From contig JANPWX010000028.1 of NCBI GenBank assembly GCA_024734555.1, positions 3,357,607 through 3,421,606 on the forward strand: a stretch of DNA of 64,000 nucleotides. Direction: 5' to 3'. Shown piece after piece: positions 14,635 to 26,682 of this stretch. The stretch is from Trochalopteron elliotii (Eukaryota; Chordata; Aves; Passeriformes; Leiothrichidae). Position 1 is the stretch's first letter. Each line of letters begins with the position of its first letter. The notes under the pieces are model-generated. The model was not told the origin of the DNA. It saw only the letters and a list, made by a program, of their open reading frames with translations, and made no database searches. A program made the translations under genes and the position numbers.

Positions 14635-14760
14635 AGCATAGAAATGCTGGCAGGCAGGAGTAGGATCCTGTGGAAGTCATCCAGCCTGACATCCTCTGGG
14701 GAGCACAGTGGTGCCAGCGCTGAGTCAGGTGAGCCTGTGGCTTTGCCTTGCCAATGCAGC
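14635..14760 (-). mobile_element. Diverged CR1-like LINE 3' fragment
   Basis: The plus strand reads like the reverse complement of a bird CR1 3' end: a GCATAGAAATG start, then GGATCCTGTGGAAGTCATCC and CAGCCTGAC, which resemble the family's usual 'ATAGAAT..GGGACCTCTGGAGATCATCCAG' layout. Similarity fades by about 14760. Old, with no coding remnant. Confidence 0.4.
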
Positions 14761-16365
14761 AAAGGTAGATGCAGCTTCCCTTTGAAATTGTCCCCTACCT
14801 TGCTTCCATGGATTAGTTTATAAAATGATAGGCTACATCTGCAATTTACTAGTGATCAGCTAGGCTATATATGTATATTTTAAAATAAAATGTGCAGCAC
14901 TGATTTTGTATGCATTCTTATACTAACCAGCATAATTGTGAACAATAGATTTTTCCCTTCTTTTTTGTGACTGCCTTTCACATATATTTATGTATATATC
15001 ACACATATATGTTTACATATTTTATCAGATATATAAACCACATATCTGATATCTATCTGTGTCTGTCAGTCTTCTTACACTAACTGCAAGAAACATAAGA
15101 CAAACAGCTTAGGAGAATAGTGTAGGAAGAACTAATGAGACTGAGAAGTCAAATATCAGAAAATAGAGGCATAAGAGCACAAAGACTTAAAGACAGCAAG
15201 TCTGTTTAACCAGTAGAAATGGGTTAAGCATGAACCTTCACTGCAGACTATCTGATTGAAGGCCATAAAGAACTATACTAGCAGAAGTCATTTAGTACTC
15301 TTTAATTTAGCAGACAGAAGCATGGAAGGACCAACTGTTGGACACCTAAGGCATACAAGTTCATGCTAAAAAGAAGTTGTTAATTTGTAACAGATTTTTA
15401 CCAGCATTTCTCCAGTGGAATAGACTAAAAAGGGATCTGGAAGAATGAATTGGGATGGGTCAAAATACGTGACCTGCTGAAGACCTCTTGTGTCCCTGAG
15501 AATTTTTCTGCTTTTTCTCCTGCTATCTCAGCTGGGCTGATAAAATATATTGCTTGCCTTCCTCCTCTCTGACCTGGTTCTTGCTCCAGTCACAAATTCT
15601 TGAGTCAGAGTACTGGTTGGTAAAATTGTGTGGCCTGTAGCTATTGGTAGAGATCCCTAACACTTCTTGGGTCTTTAAAATCTGTTACTTTTTTCTGCCT
15701 GCAATAGGTGGATGCTCAAATTCTTTAGCAAGTTTCAAATATTCAAAAAACGCTACCCAGTATGTAAGTGGTGTGGGTGGAATTTAATTGTAAATGTACA
15801 TAGTTACATTTCTTAAATGACAGCGGGGTTTAGTCCTTATTTTGTCAAGATTTGGTTTTGATCCCTGAGATCATTTGCTGTTAATTTTCTATATTTTCAC
15901 ATTTCTGGCTTTTGGAGTAGCCCACACAAAACTTTTCCTACAGAGACACATCTATTTGCAAATCACCTCCATCTGAATATTGTATAATTTAGTGAAGCTA
16001 CTCCTTGTATAAGCTACTATTATCAAGATGCAAAGACTGAAATTATCTAAAACTGTTTGATAAATATCCTCAAATTTCTCTGTTGCTTTCCTTCATCTGG
16101 CTGTGCTCACCAAGTGTTCTTAAAATTACAAAAAGTAAAACTCTGCCCTTTAGCTTCAAATATATCCAAATACAGAGACTTTGACAAAAGAGTGTTAGAA
16201 CTATTTCATCAAGTCCTCTTATCTCAAGGTCATATTAAACATGCTTGTGATTAGACATCCAAGTAACTTGTTTCTTCATTTCTCTGGCTTTTCGAAAATC
16301 TGATTGGCAATCAGCTGAAAATTGCTGACACATGAGGGAATTTCAGAGGGGCTGAAAACAGTTAA
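14761..16365. other. Intergenic, AT-rich with TA/CA low-complexity tract
   Basis: A TA- and CA-rich low-complexity block spans about 14980-15062, built of irregular ATATAT, CACATA and GATAT units. The remainder is unremarkable AT-rich DNA with no supportable gene. Confidence 0.7.
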
Positions 16366-16412
16366 CAGGTAGACTCGATGATCTTTTTCAGCCCAAATGA
16401 TCCTTGATAAGC
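16366..16412 (+). mobile_element. CR1-like LINE 3' terminus
   Basis: AGGTAGACTCGATGATCTTT followed by CAGCCCAAATGATCCTTGAT matches the typical CR1 end (a GGACTCGATGATCTT-like stretch, then AATGATTCTATGAT), with a short internal deletion and a mutated terminal octamer. Only the extreme 3' end remains, as usual for 5'-truncated CR1 copies. Confidence 0.5.
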
Positions 16413-17724
16413 AGCCGTCTGACCCTTTTAAATGACAGCAGAATTGGGTACAGAAAAGGGAGTGAGAAGACAGCAGATGATTTTTAAGTATGCTTAAAAT
16501 CTCCAAAACAAATTTAACACACTCCCTTCATTAAGGAAAGGAGGATATCTAAAATTGCTCTAATAATTTTCATGAAAGAAATCTAAGAAAGGGAGTGCAC
16601 ACAACCATCAGCTTCCAGGAATAGCTTTCCTCATAGTGTTTCAGCCAGATTATATTAGGCTGTCAACAACTGGCTGACCCATGTTTTGTGGCTCCTCAGA
16701 GGATGATGTCTCAGAGGGCTTTGTGTACTTACTGGCAATCAAAATGTCAAAGACTGAACAATGCTACCAAAATGCCTTTTTTTTTTTTTTGAAAAGGGAA
16801 CTGCTGAACTCTTGCAGGTCTCTCTCAGAACATGAAACTAAAAATTCTTTTTCTCAGGAATTTACAAAGTGTAAATGTAAATGTGAGATGTAGGAAGTGG
16901 GAGCACTGCTGAGGTTTTATCAGATTCTTTTTCAGAATCATGTAAAAGAGCAATCTACATTACTGGGTTTGTCACCACTGGTCCAAAGGTCATTGATAGG
17001 GCAGCACAGCAGAAGACAAGTAAATTAACTCCTAATGTAACATATAGTACTAAGCCAGTAAGAAAGTCTGCTGAGGCAAGAAATATACCCAAATAAAAGA
17101 CATTCCCAACAATAAATGCCAATATTTACACTACAGCCAAAGGAGAGAGGAAGAGGCTTGGAAAGTCACTGATAATAGTTCCGTCTGCCATGATCAGGCT
17201 CTTAAAGTTTTATATTAAGTCTACACATAATATAGGCAGAAGTTAGGCTGATTCACTTACTATGAAACCCCCAATTCTTATAATCAATCTTCAAGTGAGA
17301 TATTATCCTTTGGGGAGACTTTGGAGAACCTAATCTTTTAGGGCAGGTAAGAAGCACATGCAGAAGGGAAAGGGCAATCATGTTCTCTACTTCTCAGAAA
17401 CCCAGTCTTTAAGAACATAATTTCTAGCAGGTTTGGGTGTTTTCTCCCTTTATCTCTATAGCTCAGAATTCAGAGCTGCAGTAGAAGCAAACCACCAGGT
17501 GCACGTTACATTTTAATAATCCGCTCTTTTACTTTTGTTTATTTCTCACTACTTGCATAAGGTAAAAAAGGGACAGTTCTTACCTTTAAAATATAACAAA
17601 ACATATAGCAAAAGTGCTTTTCTCAAACAGAAAATGAGGAACATTTATATTTTGTAGGTTCTGGTTGATCTTATTTTGCAGTGTCCACTGTGCTGATCAT
17701 GTCAGTTTATGGGGATCAATCATT
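16413..17724. other. Intergenic, no gene recognised
   Basis: AT-rich. A poly-T run of about 14 bases lies near 16778-16791. Nothing coding is recognised up to the start of the ERVL LTR. Confidence 0.7.
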
Positions 17725-18745
17725 TGTTGCTACATTTGGTTTGCATGGCAAAGCTTCTGTAGCAGGGGGGGTTCTGTGAGAAGCTGTTAGAAGTTTCTCC
17801 TGTGTCCAGCAGAGTCAATGCCAGCTCCAAGACAGACCCACTGCTGGCCAAGGGCGAGCCCATCAGCAATGGTGGTAGTGCCACTGGAATAACCTATTCA
17901 AGAAGGAAGGAAAAAAATCCTGTGTATCTGCAACGGCAGCAAAAAAGCAGAGTGAGAGAATATGTGAAACAACTCTACATTAAGCAACATCAGTGAAGGT
18001 GAAGGGGGCAGAGGTGCTCTAGATGCCAGAGTAGAGATTGCAACCCATGGAATTCCACACTGGAGCACAGATCCACCTGGAGCCCCTGGAGGACCCCACA
18101 CTGGAGCAGGTGGATGCAGCTGAAAGCTGGGACCCCATGGGAAGCCTGTGCTGGAGCCAGCTCCTGGATGAACTCGTGGACCCATGGAGAGAAGCCCACA
18201 CTGGAGCAGGTTTGCTGGCAGGACATGTGACCTTGTGAGGGACCCATGCTGGAGTAGAGTGTGCCTGAAGGACTGCACCCTGCGGAAGGGATCCATGCTG
18301 GAGCAGTTTGTTAAAAATTGCATCCCATAGGAAGGGCTCATGTTGGAGAAGTTCACAGAGGACTGTCTCCCATGGGAGGGATGCCACGCAGTGTGGGGGA
18401 AGAGTGTGAGTTCTCCCCTGAGGAGGAAGCAGCAGCAGAGGCAATGTGTGATGAACAGACCGCCAACCTCATTCCCCATCCCCTGAGTTGCCTAGGGGGA
18501 GGAGGTAGAGAAATCAAAAGTGAAGTTGAGCTCAGGAAGAAGCAAGAGGTGGTGGGGAGGCTTTTTAAAATTGAGTTTATTTCTCCTTACCATACTCTGA
18601 TTTGATTAGCAATAAATTAAACTAATTTGACCAAGTTGAGTCTGTTTTGCCCATGATGGTAAGTACTTGAGTGATCTCTCTCTGCCCTTATCTCAACCCA
18701 TGAGCCTTTCATTGTATTTTCTCTCCCCTGCCCAGCTTAGATCTT
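17725..18745 (+). mobile_element. Avian ERVL-type solo LTR (3' end lost or diverged)
   Basis: I recognise the layout of a common avian ERVL LTR. It begins TGTTGC..TTTGCATGGCAAAGC and has a G7 run near 17764. A mid-section repeats the core CACACTGGAGCA or close variants at 18056, 18097, 18148, 18197, 18245, 18293 and 18339. A polyadenylation signal AATAAA lies at 18611-18616, followed by a pyrimidine-rich stretch ending in CTCTCCCCTGCCCAGC near 18737. The expected terminal segment after that is missing or too diverged to follow. No internal retroviral coding sequence adjoins it. Open frames inside it, in either direction, are not genes. Confidence 0.8.
18056..18350 (+). repeat. Degenerate ~48-bp repeat array within the ERVL LTR
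   Basis: Seven copies of a CA(C/T)(A/G)CTGGAGCA-like core recur at spacings of 41, 51, 49, 48, 48 and 46 bases. Most are preceded by CCCATGG or CC(A/T)GGAG-type sequence. Regular spacing suggests ancient tandem duplication within the LTR, later diverged. Confidence 0.75.
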
Positions 18746-21700
18746 GACAGTGATTTCTGAACTGTACAGATGAAAAATAACGCAAGAGAAGATATTAATA
18801 GCTACTATTGACAGAGAGTTTATTCCAAGCCACTCAAAGTGTAGAATCAGGACCCTCAAAGCTATTTTCATAGTGGCAAATACGATGTCTCTGCTCAAAA
18901 GAATTGCAGTCTAAGATTAGCACTAGCAGAGAGGCACACAGGTGGGAAAATACCAGCAAACAAAATACTACCAGGAAGAATAACAGGTAGCAGTCATAGT
19001 TTAATCAACAGCCTGAGTCTTGTAAAGTCCATTTTGTTGGCATCACAGCAAGGGAGGATTTTTATCCTTTATAATGAGGTTATCTGTACCTGCTACAGGA
19101 AACTTGTCTCAAGCCTGGGAGGGCATGAAGATGTCTGACTGAAATTGAGTAATACTCTGGGAGGAGCCAGCATCAGAGGCTAGTGGGAGGCAGTAATTAA
19201 CCTGAATATGTGATGAGAAGTAGATGAACTACCAAAGGCTTTGAAAGTCGTGTAAAGGAAATTTGCTTGTTAGTGAGGTATTAATGGAGGAAGGAGATAA
19301 GCAAAAGGATGCACAAAGAAGGGACGAAGAGAGAATGGCCACAACAGCAGGCTATGAAATTGTGTGGTAGCATTTAGGTAAGTATAATGCAACTTCCAAG
19401 GTCAGAAAAACATAGCTGAAACATTATAGAAATCAGGATGGCAGTATTAGCATCTAAACCTCCCTACCTTCAAGGTGCTCTTAAGCAGGGACAACTTGGG
19501 CAATGAGATAACTTCATCTGAGTATTTTCTAGACCCTTAGATGGGGTTTATGGTTTTGGAATGTAGAAAGCCCCTAGGATTTAGGGCTCTGTTTTAAACA
19601 CGACAGAGGCTGTGGGTCTTGGGGGGACATGCAAGGATATTCTCCCTACTCCTTCCCAAGGACAATAGTAGAAGCAGAGTGAGGGAACAGAAGGTCAGAC
19701 TCCCATGCAGATGTGTGCCAGGCTGCAGGAACAAGATATGGAGAAGGCAGTAAAGCAGTTTTGAAATGAGGGGGAGAAAGTTCATCACTAGGATGAAAAA
19801 TCATGAACTTTAATGGGAATGTGGGGACAGATCTAGGCCAAGTCAAGAAATGTTTGAGAGTAATAAGAAAACCAAGGAAAACCCAGAGTGAGCAGCAGAT
19901 TGCTTTTTTGGGTTTGGTTTTGTTTTTGTTTTTTAATAATAGATGCATATATTTATAGTAGTTGGTAAGAAGCAGACTGCTTAGGTTTGGAAGCCTTGGT
20001 TTGCTCTTAAAGAGGCAACTTGTGCACCCAGTGTCTACCTTTGCAGAGATCCTAGAGTGCAGAGATGGAACTATGGAGGGTAAGAACTGGGGAAGGGACA
20101 TAGCAGGATTTGTCTAAGGAAAGAAAGAGAAACCCATGAAATTCACAACTGAAATATAAAAGCTACAAAATAAAATTATCTGATTCTGCTTCCACAAACA
20201 CAGACATGACCATCTGGCAAATAAGAAAAAGTCCACATCTCAACTTTTTAAAAGTCCACAAACCTTTTAAAGGCTACATCTAGAAACCAAAGTATTTTTC
20301 AGATCACCTCAAAACCTCTTTATGGGCATGTTCTACCTGAGATCTGAATCCTTTAAGACTGACTTCTTTCTGTAAGGAGAATTAAGACATACTCTTCTAA
20401 ATATGATAAAGATCCCATCTATCTTTTACAGTTAAGTATTCCCTTCCCTAATAAATAACCTTAAACACTAGACATAAAGACATGCATTTTCACAGCTTCT
20501 ATTAGGATGGTTAGTTAAACAATCTTTGGATAATGAAAAGATTGGAAAATAAGAAAAGAAATATGAAAATATTTACAACTGGGACAATTCAGATCCAGGC
20601 TACTGGATGTGGCTCTGTAGTTCTGCTTGGTTACTCTGAGAAAAGCCAGATGAGACACATGCTGCTTCCAAGCAGTGGGATGCATGAATACCTTGTGTTT
20701 GGAAGAAGCCCCAAGTGACACAATTTTATTTACCTACCTCTTCCGGGCCTTTGTTTTCTTCCCTATAGAGCTACCTATAAAGCACTGTTGGATACTGATG
20801 GCCTTTGCTAGTAGATTGCTTTTTAGTAGATTCACTCATGGATTTCACACTTTGCAACATCTAGACCATCAGTTTCATAACAGCCTCTCTCAAAGATCAA
20901 ATTACGTTGTATTTAATTGGCTTACAGAAATTGTCCCTTGTGACCAGAATGAGATCTTCCACTGTGCTCTACCTTCCAAAGTGCTGCTGAGAATAACTGT
21001 ATAGACCCTGAATCCCTCAAAGGGCCTCTTGACCTTGCAAAGCTCTGATACTTGGATGATACTATGATCATTCACTACTGCTTTATTGTTGCTACACTAA
21101 TCTGCTGATGAAAGTAGGCCTACAAGACCTTTGTGGCCTTCAAAACTGCTTCTGTTCCTGAATTTCAGCAGGTTGTAAGAAGCATCTCTCTCTAAGCCTC
21201 TTGCTAAGCAGAACAGACAACTGAATTTTGCAATTAAGTCTCATACTGCAAAAGAAACTGTCAACTAGTAAACATCCTAAAAGGACTCAAATGAATGGAT
21301 GATGCATTTTATTAAATTAGCAGCCCAAATCTGCATGCCAGCAAAAGCTCCTAGCTTCTGATTACCTCCGGGAACAAAGACTAGAGCACGCTTATAAATA
21401 GTGGCAGTGGGCTTAGCATATGTTACCTTCTTTCCTAGATAAATATTAATTAGCCACGCAGAAGAAGCAGGTCTCTAATATGAAAGAATCTTTGTAGCTC
21501 CCCTTAAATCAATGCTGACATGATACTTTCACGAGGAAAAGACTTAATTCTTAATTTTCAGCAGTTTTACTTCTTTGCAGTGATTCACTGCATTGCCCAA
21601 GTTTCCATCAAGCTTTATGCATTAGTAGCTTGTTGCTTTAAAACATGTGCAGACTTTATTTCTTAAAACATAAAATTCAGTGTTTTGTTTCTGAAAACTT

Positions 21701-24700
21701 GATATTTGGGACCCCTTTGAAATCAACTCTGGATCCTGAAAGGAGACCTTTAGAGATTCCATTCTCTAAATCAGACAGAAAGACTGGAACACACCAAAGT
21801 GGGACAATGCTTTAAAACTGATATAGGTCCATATCTGAAAGTGGAGAATTTATCTTCTGCCAGATCTGAGCAGATGAGAAAATGAGACCTTTTTTCATCT
21901 GAATCTCTACAAAGTTTAAATGCATTGTACCTTCCCTTAGTGCTGAACAGGTGCTAAAGGTTATGCCACTGACTTTTATTCCTAGACAGCTGTACTTTTA
22001 TGTCATACTGTCATGGTTATTTTCCACAGATCATTCCCCAATGGATATGCATGCATTTTACAGCAGGTTATCATCCATCTACATTATAGCAGGTAGGTTA
22101 AAATCCCTTCAGGTATATAACTAGAGGCTGCTTGAACTGGAGGGATGGTCATTGAGCCAGATCCTCTGGCACCAAAACAGGCATTTGCACTGATTTTAGT
22201 GTGAATTAGAGACTCCAGCAACCTCAGACGGAAACCACAGCCCTTTTCACACAAGCAGTCAATTCTTCTGATTTGTAACAAAGCAGGACAATTATGGCCA
22301 GTGTGCAAGGAGAGGAGACGGGGCAGGATTGAAGTAGTTTCCTGTGGAGTATCTCCAGGAACATCGTTAAATTCCTTGTAGATGAATGAGGAACAGACAC
22401 CAACCTCAACTTGTACCTCCGTGAACTAAAGTGTGTGAGGATCAGTGCAATGAATGGAGGTTAACTGCTGAAAACACTGTAAGGGAGGACTGGCAGGGTT
22501 AGTTTTGCTTGACCTCAGTTACCTACTCAGGGTAATTGAATCATCTTCAGAGGTCATCTGAGTGTGTTTTTCAGCACCTGGGCCTGACCAGTATGGGTCA
22601 AGAAACTCAGTGTGTATTTGTGTCTTCTGAGCCCATGTGCTTGTTTTTTTGTCTGGGTCTTTAGAGTAAAAATCAAAACCAGGCCCAGCTGTTCCTTATA
22701 ATTAAATTTCAGTAACTCAAGCTGGGTGATTTTATTTTGACTAGTGACTAAAAAGTGATGGCATTTAAATGGCCTTAGCTATATTTCAAAGTTAACGTTG
22801 AGAAACTTCACATAGACTTTAGTGTTATTTGCCTGTTGGCAAACTCAACAAAATACCACTGTGTTGATTTACATAGCGAAGGTTATCTTTGCTAACAGAA
22901 GGACTCAGAATTTCATTATTTAAAATATGAGTATGAATCTCATCACAGTGCAGGAGGCTACAGATGCCATTACATACAACTTATCAGCTGAGTCAAGAGC
23001 AGAGGTGAGGTTTATATTGTGCACTGAGCTCCGTGTTCAAACATGTCTAAAAGATGCAAAAGCCAAAACCCACACATTATCTGTGGCCAAGACAGATCTG
23101 ACTGTTCAATGAGGACTTTTCCTTTCTGTACTTAGGTTTGTTTCTACGTGTCTGTCTTCTCTCTTATTTATTTATAAGATTTTTACGCCATACATGGGCA
23201 GTCTGTGAAGCAATAAACCAATAATAGGCTCAGTTTTCATTGCAGTTTCTATATTTGGGTATTTTAGTACATGAAAATCTGGATATAGGAAGTATTAACA
23301 GTCTTATGCCAGCAGAAAGAAATTAATTTTATGCCTGCCTCTGCACAGAAGCCAAAAGCTTCAGGAAATAAGATCTCTTCTCATAAGCATCTTTCAGATC
23401 CAGTTAGGAGAGGAGAAAATAAACAATGAAATGCAAGCTTCCAGGCAACAGCACAGGAGTGAGATATGATTGTTCATGTGATAATACATATAATTCACAA
23501 TAGGTGTCTGACTGGCACTGCAAGACTCCAGTACTTATTGATGATTGAGGTAGAACCTGGTACTTTCATCAAGCCTTGGCCCTTGGGAGTCCAGTTGTGA
23601 CAGGGGGCTATGTGCAGCCTGGCAGAGAAGAGAGAAAGGCCAATCTTTTAAAACCTGAGCACCCCTTGTTGTGACACAAATCCTTGGAAACAGCATGTAC
23701 AGCCTAAAGCAAGCAGCGGTTCCAGTGCCTGGGTGGGGACATGTTTTCTGCATGCCCCTCCAGCAGTGACGTGCAGCACCATGGCATGGACCACTGCTAG
23801 GAAGCTGGATTTACTTTCTTCCTGCAGCTGATCATAACCCAAGTCTGAAGGCTCAGAGAGAAACATGGGGAATGGTTACTGAGCCTACCCAGGAAGACCA
23901 GGTTGTCCTTATAGGAAGTCAGGTGAGCTGAGATCACAACTAGACCTCTCATGGGTGAACATTTTGCTGACCATTCGTAGCAGTGCTACAGAAATGAGTG
24001 AGAAACCAGCAAACACAATTGAAGAAAACAAATGAGGGAGGAAAAAAACCATCTTCTTGGCAAGACAAAGAGGGAAGCAATGAACAATGATTACTGATGA
24101 ATAATGACCCAGAATTAATGGAGAAGGGCAACAGCAAAAGCTGTGCACAGAACACAAATATTTTAGAATGAGGATAAACAGTGACATTAGTAGGGTGGCC
24201 AGAACTCATTACCCATTCACATAATACTTGTCTACACTACACTCCATGGCTGATGGCAGTGGCTAGGGCTAGAACATTGCCCTTGGAGGCTCTATAATTT
24301 TATCAGAAGAGCCTTTGCACAAGAGGCAAGCTGTTCCAAAACTGAATGAAGGACTAGGTTTTCCTCTTGTTATTATTGGTGTTTTAAATTTAAATTCCTC
24401 TCAGATATGTAGCCCTATTTGGGAAGAATGTTGAGCTACAGAGGCTTGAGGGCAGTTGCCAACTTAAGCACAACTAAATTAAGCCAGAAATGCTGAGCAG
24501 AAGTGAAAGCAATATCACACTGTATTAGAAGCCAGAATTATAAAATCTGCCTATCAAAGAGATCAGAAGAATGCAGACAGCTCTGTATTATTATTTTTAA
24601 TGCAGTGAAGTCTAGAGAATCCAACCAATTACCAGGCACCAAAAGGAGGTGGTGCCTGCTTGAACACAAGGAGGCACCACAAAATAAAAACATGGAAACA

Positions 24701-25479
24701 GACCAAACCCTATCTCCATGCCCTTTTCAGGAAAACAGACAGGCTCATTGACATTTTTATCTTCCTATCAGTTCAGTGAATGTAGGCAAACCTTGACTGC
24801 CACTCTTTAATCCAAGGCAGTCTTACCCCACCTCATTTCTTGAGAGTCTAACTAAAGATCTGGGACAGATTTTACAAAATCTCAAGCACCACCACTGTTT
24901 TTTTGGTTTTTTTGTTTTTTGGTTTTTTTTGTTATCTCAGGAGACCTGTGGGTCTTAGCACATCTCAAGATCAGGGCACCTTGCCCTATACCGAAGCATG
25001 GAGAAAGGGGCTGTCCCCGCAGGGCTCTGACTTTCCCACACCGCTGTGCAGCCCTGGCTCTTCTTCAGTTCAATGCTTCTCTTCCTAGAGTTTCCTAGCC
25101 CCTCTGGACCACAATGGATCCTCTCCAGCCTCCTCTTGTGGTGCTTCCTTGATCTGCATCCTCTCAGGTGAGCCAGTCCCTTTTGCTCAAGGGTGACCAA
25201 CAGAGCGCAGTGGTTTCTCACCCTGTCCGTGAGCTCGATGTCCCAGGCAGAACACTGCAGTGCCTGTCACTGTGTGGTGCTGAGCATAGCCCAGAATGGA
25301 CGGGACCACGGGGAAATTGTTTGCTTTCACATCACAGAGGGAAACAGCCAAGAGGAGATGTCCAAAAGGGAAGTGCTGAGAGTTTACAGGGGACTAAGGC
25401 ATGTAGCAGCAGGTGGAGATGTGCACAAACATGCTTGCAGACTTAAAACGCTTGTCTCCTCTTAACTGAATTTGGTGTG
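18746..25479. other. Intergenic between ERVL LTR and HTR1B 5' flank
   Basis: No gene recognised. It includes T-rich/G-containing tracts at about 19900-19938 and 24896-24933, a 9-bp perfect inverted repeat at 24649-24680, and an AT-rich homeodomain-motif patch near 21380-21470. The longest open frame, 151 codons on the minus strand at 19646-20101, has no domain features. Confidence 0.7.
24896..24933 (+). repeat. 38-base T/G-only tract
   Basis: Only T and G occur across 38 bases, as T6-T8 blocks separated by G or GG. Low-complexity DNA of the same style as the tract in the candidate HTR1B 3' UTR intron. Confidence 0.85.
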
Positions 25480-25762
25480 GTATCTCCGGGAGATTTAATC
25501 GGGCTGGAGCATAAACATTTCACCGAGCTTGGAATTATCCTGACCCAGCAAAACGCAAGCTCGCGCTCCCTTTGTCTGCAAAACTTTCCTGCGGCTGCTG
25601 AGAACAAACGCTGGCAGGAGCTGCGGGACCTGGACAAACGTGTGCTCCCGCTGCTCCTGTCCCCGCCTGCCGAGCGCTGGAAGAGCCTGTGAGGCACATC
25701 AGAGCTGCTCAACCGCGGGCGTGCCCCTCCCTCCAAGCACACCAGAAAAATAAAGGAAAAAA

Positions 25763-25770
25763 TATAAAAG
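25763..25770 (+). promoter_or_regulatory. TATA-like element upstream of HTR1B
   Basis: TATAAAAG lies about 910 bases upstream of the HTR1B start codon, at the edge of the CpG-rich domain, inside an A-rich patch. It is the best TATA match I saw in the visible 5' flank. Part of the 5' region is missing in the gap, so the real start site may lie elsewhere. The surrounding A-richness also makes a chance match possible. Confidence 0.25.
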
Positions 25771-26191
25771 GAACAGGGAAAAAAAGGGTAAGAAAGCATG
25801 AGCTCAGAAGACACGCGATTACTAGAAGTGTACAGCAGGTGATGCGACCGGTGGGCCGCGCACCTCTACTGCAGCGGGGCTCGCCGCGCTGCGCAGCCCC
25901 TCGCCCGGCGGTCAGGGCGGGCGGTCCCCAGGTGCCTGCCCGCTCCAGCTGCGCCCCTGTCCCGTACTGGTTTGGTCCCCGAGGCCCTTCCCGCACGCCC
26001 AGTTCTGGCACCGGGCCGCGTTTGTAACCGAGGGACGAGGCGGCGGGCAGTACACCCCGGCCCCACCGGGCTCCCTGGGGAACCTGGCATCGCCCAGCCC
26101 CACGGCGTGGCCAGCACGATGCCAGAGAGGATGGGAACAAGGGCAGGACCGAGGAGCACCTGCATCCGCCCGGGCCGTGGCATCCCTCGTC

Positions 26192-26209
26192 GGGCTGGGA
26201 GGGGAGGGG
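26192..26209 (+). other. G-quadruplex motif upstream of HTR1B
   Basis: Four G runs (26192-26194, 26197-26199, 26201-26204, 26206-26209) are separated by loops of only 2, 1 and 1 bases. This fits the canonical G3+N1-7 quadruplex pattern with very short, stabilising loops. It lies in the probable promoter, about 475 bases upstream of the start codon counting the gap as drawn. Confidence 0.7.
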
Positions 26210-26259
26210 CTGCCCGCCACCTGGGCGGGGGACGAGCTCGGGCTCCTCCCGACGCCTGC

Positions 26260-26621
26260 NNNNNNNNNNNNNNNNNNNNNNNNNNNNNNNNNNNNNNNNN
26301 NNNNNNNNNNNNNNNNNNNNNNNNNNNNNNNNNNNNNNNNNNNNNNNNNNNNNNNNNNNNNNNNNNNNNNNNNNNNNNNNNNNNNNNNNNNNNNNNNNNN
26401 NNNNNNNNNNNNNNNNNNNNNNNNNNNNNNNNNNNNNNNNNNNNNNNNNNNNNNNNNNNNNNNNNNNNNNNNNNNNNNNNNNNNNNNNNNNNNNNNNNNN
26501 NNNNNNNNNNNNNNNNNNNNNNNNNNNNNNNNNNNNNNNNNNNNNNNNNNNNNNNNNNNNNNNNNNNNNNNNNNNNNNNNNNNNNNNNNNNNNNNNNNNN
26601 NNNNNNNNNNNNNNNNNNNNN
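26260..26621. other. Assembly gap (362 N)
   Basis: A run of 362 undetermined bases ends 61 bases before the HTR1B start codon. Both flanks are extremely GC-rich, and the left flank carries a four-run G-quadruplex motif, so sequencing dropout is the likely cause. The missing sequence is probably 5' UTR or core promoter. Gap length may be an estimate. Confidence 0.98.
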
Positions 26622-26682
26622 TGCGCGAGTGTTTCAGGCCGCGCCGAGCCCCGCCGTCTGCGGGGGCGGCGGCCGCGGAGGG

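Larger units (their letters stand above)
25480..26259. promoter_or_regulatory. HTR1B 5' flank / probable 5' UTR and promoter
   Basis: Position next to the gene and the rise in CpG content make this the likely promoter and 5' UTR. It holds a purine-rich A-tract (about 25745-25797) with the TATA-like site, then a GC-rich stretch ending in a G-quadruplex motif at 26192-26209. I see no convincing coding sequence. Open frames here are long only because GC-rich DNA and the N run lack stop codons. Confidence 0.5.

Noticed and set aside
17898..18479. 193-codon minus-strand frame and overlapping frames in the ERVL-type LTR
   Set aside because: Created by the repeated LTR sequence; LTRs do not encode protein here, and the repeats explain the apparent peptide periodicity.
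19646..20101. 151-codon minus-strand frame
   Set aside because: Contains a lysine/asparagine-rich stretch from a T/G tract read in reverse; no domain.
25972..26682. In-frame upstream extension of HTR1B
   Set aside because: Continuity depends on the 362-base N run. The visible part reads as GC-rich non-coding sequence, and the ATG at 26683 gives the expected receptor N-terminus.
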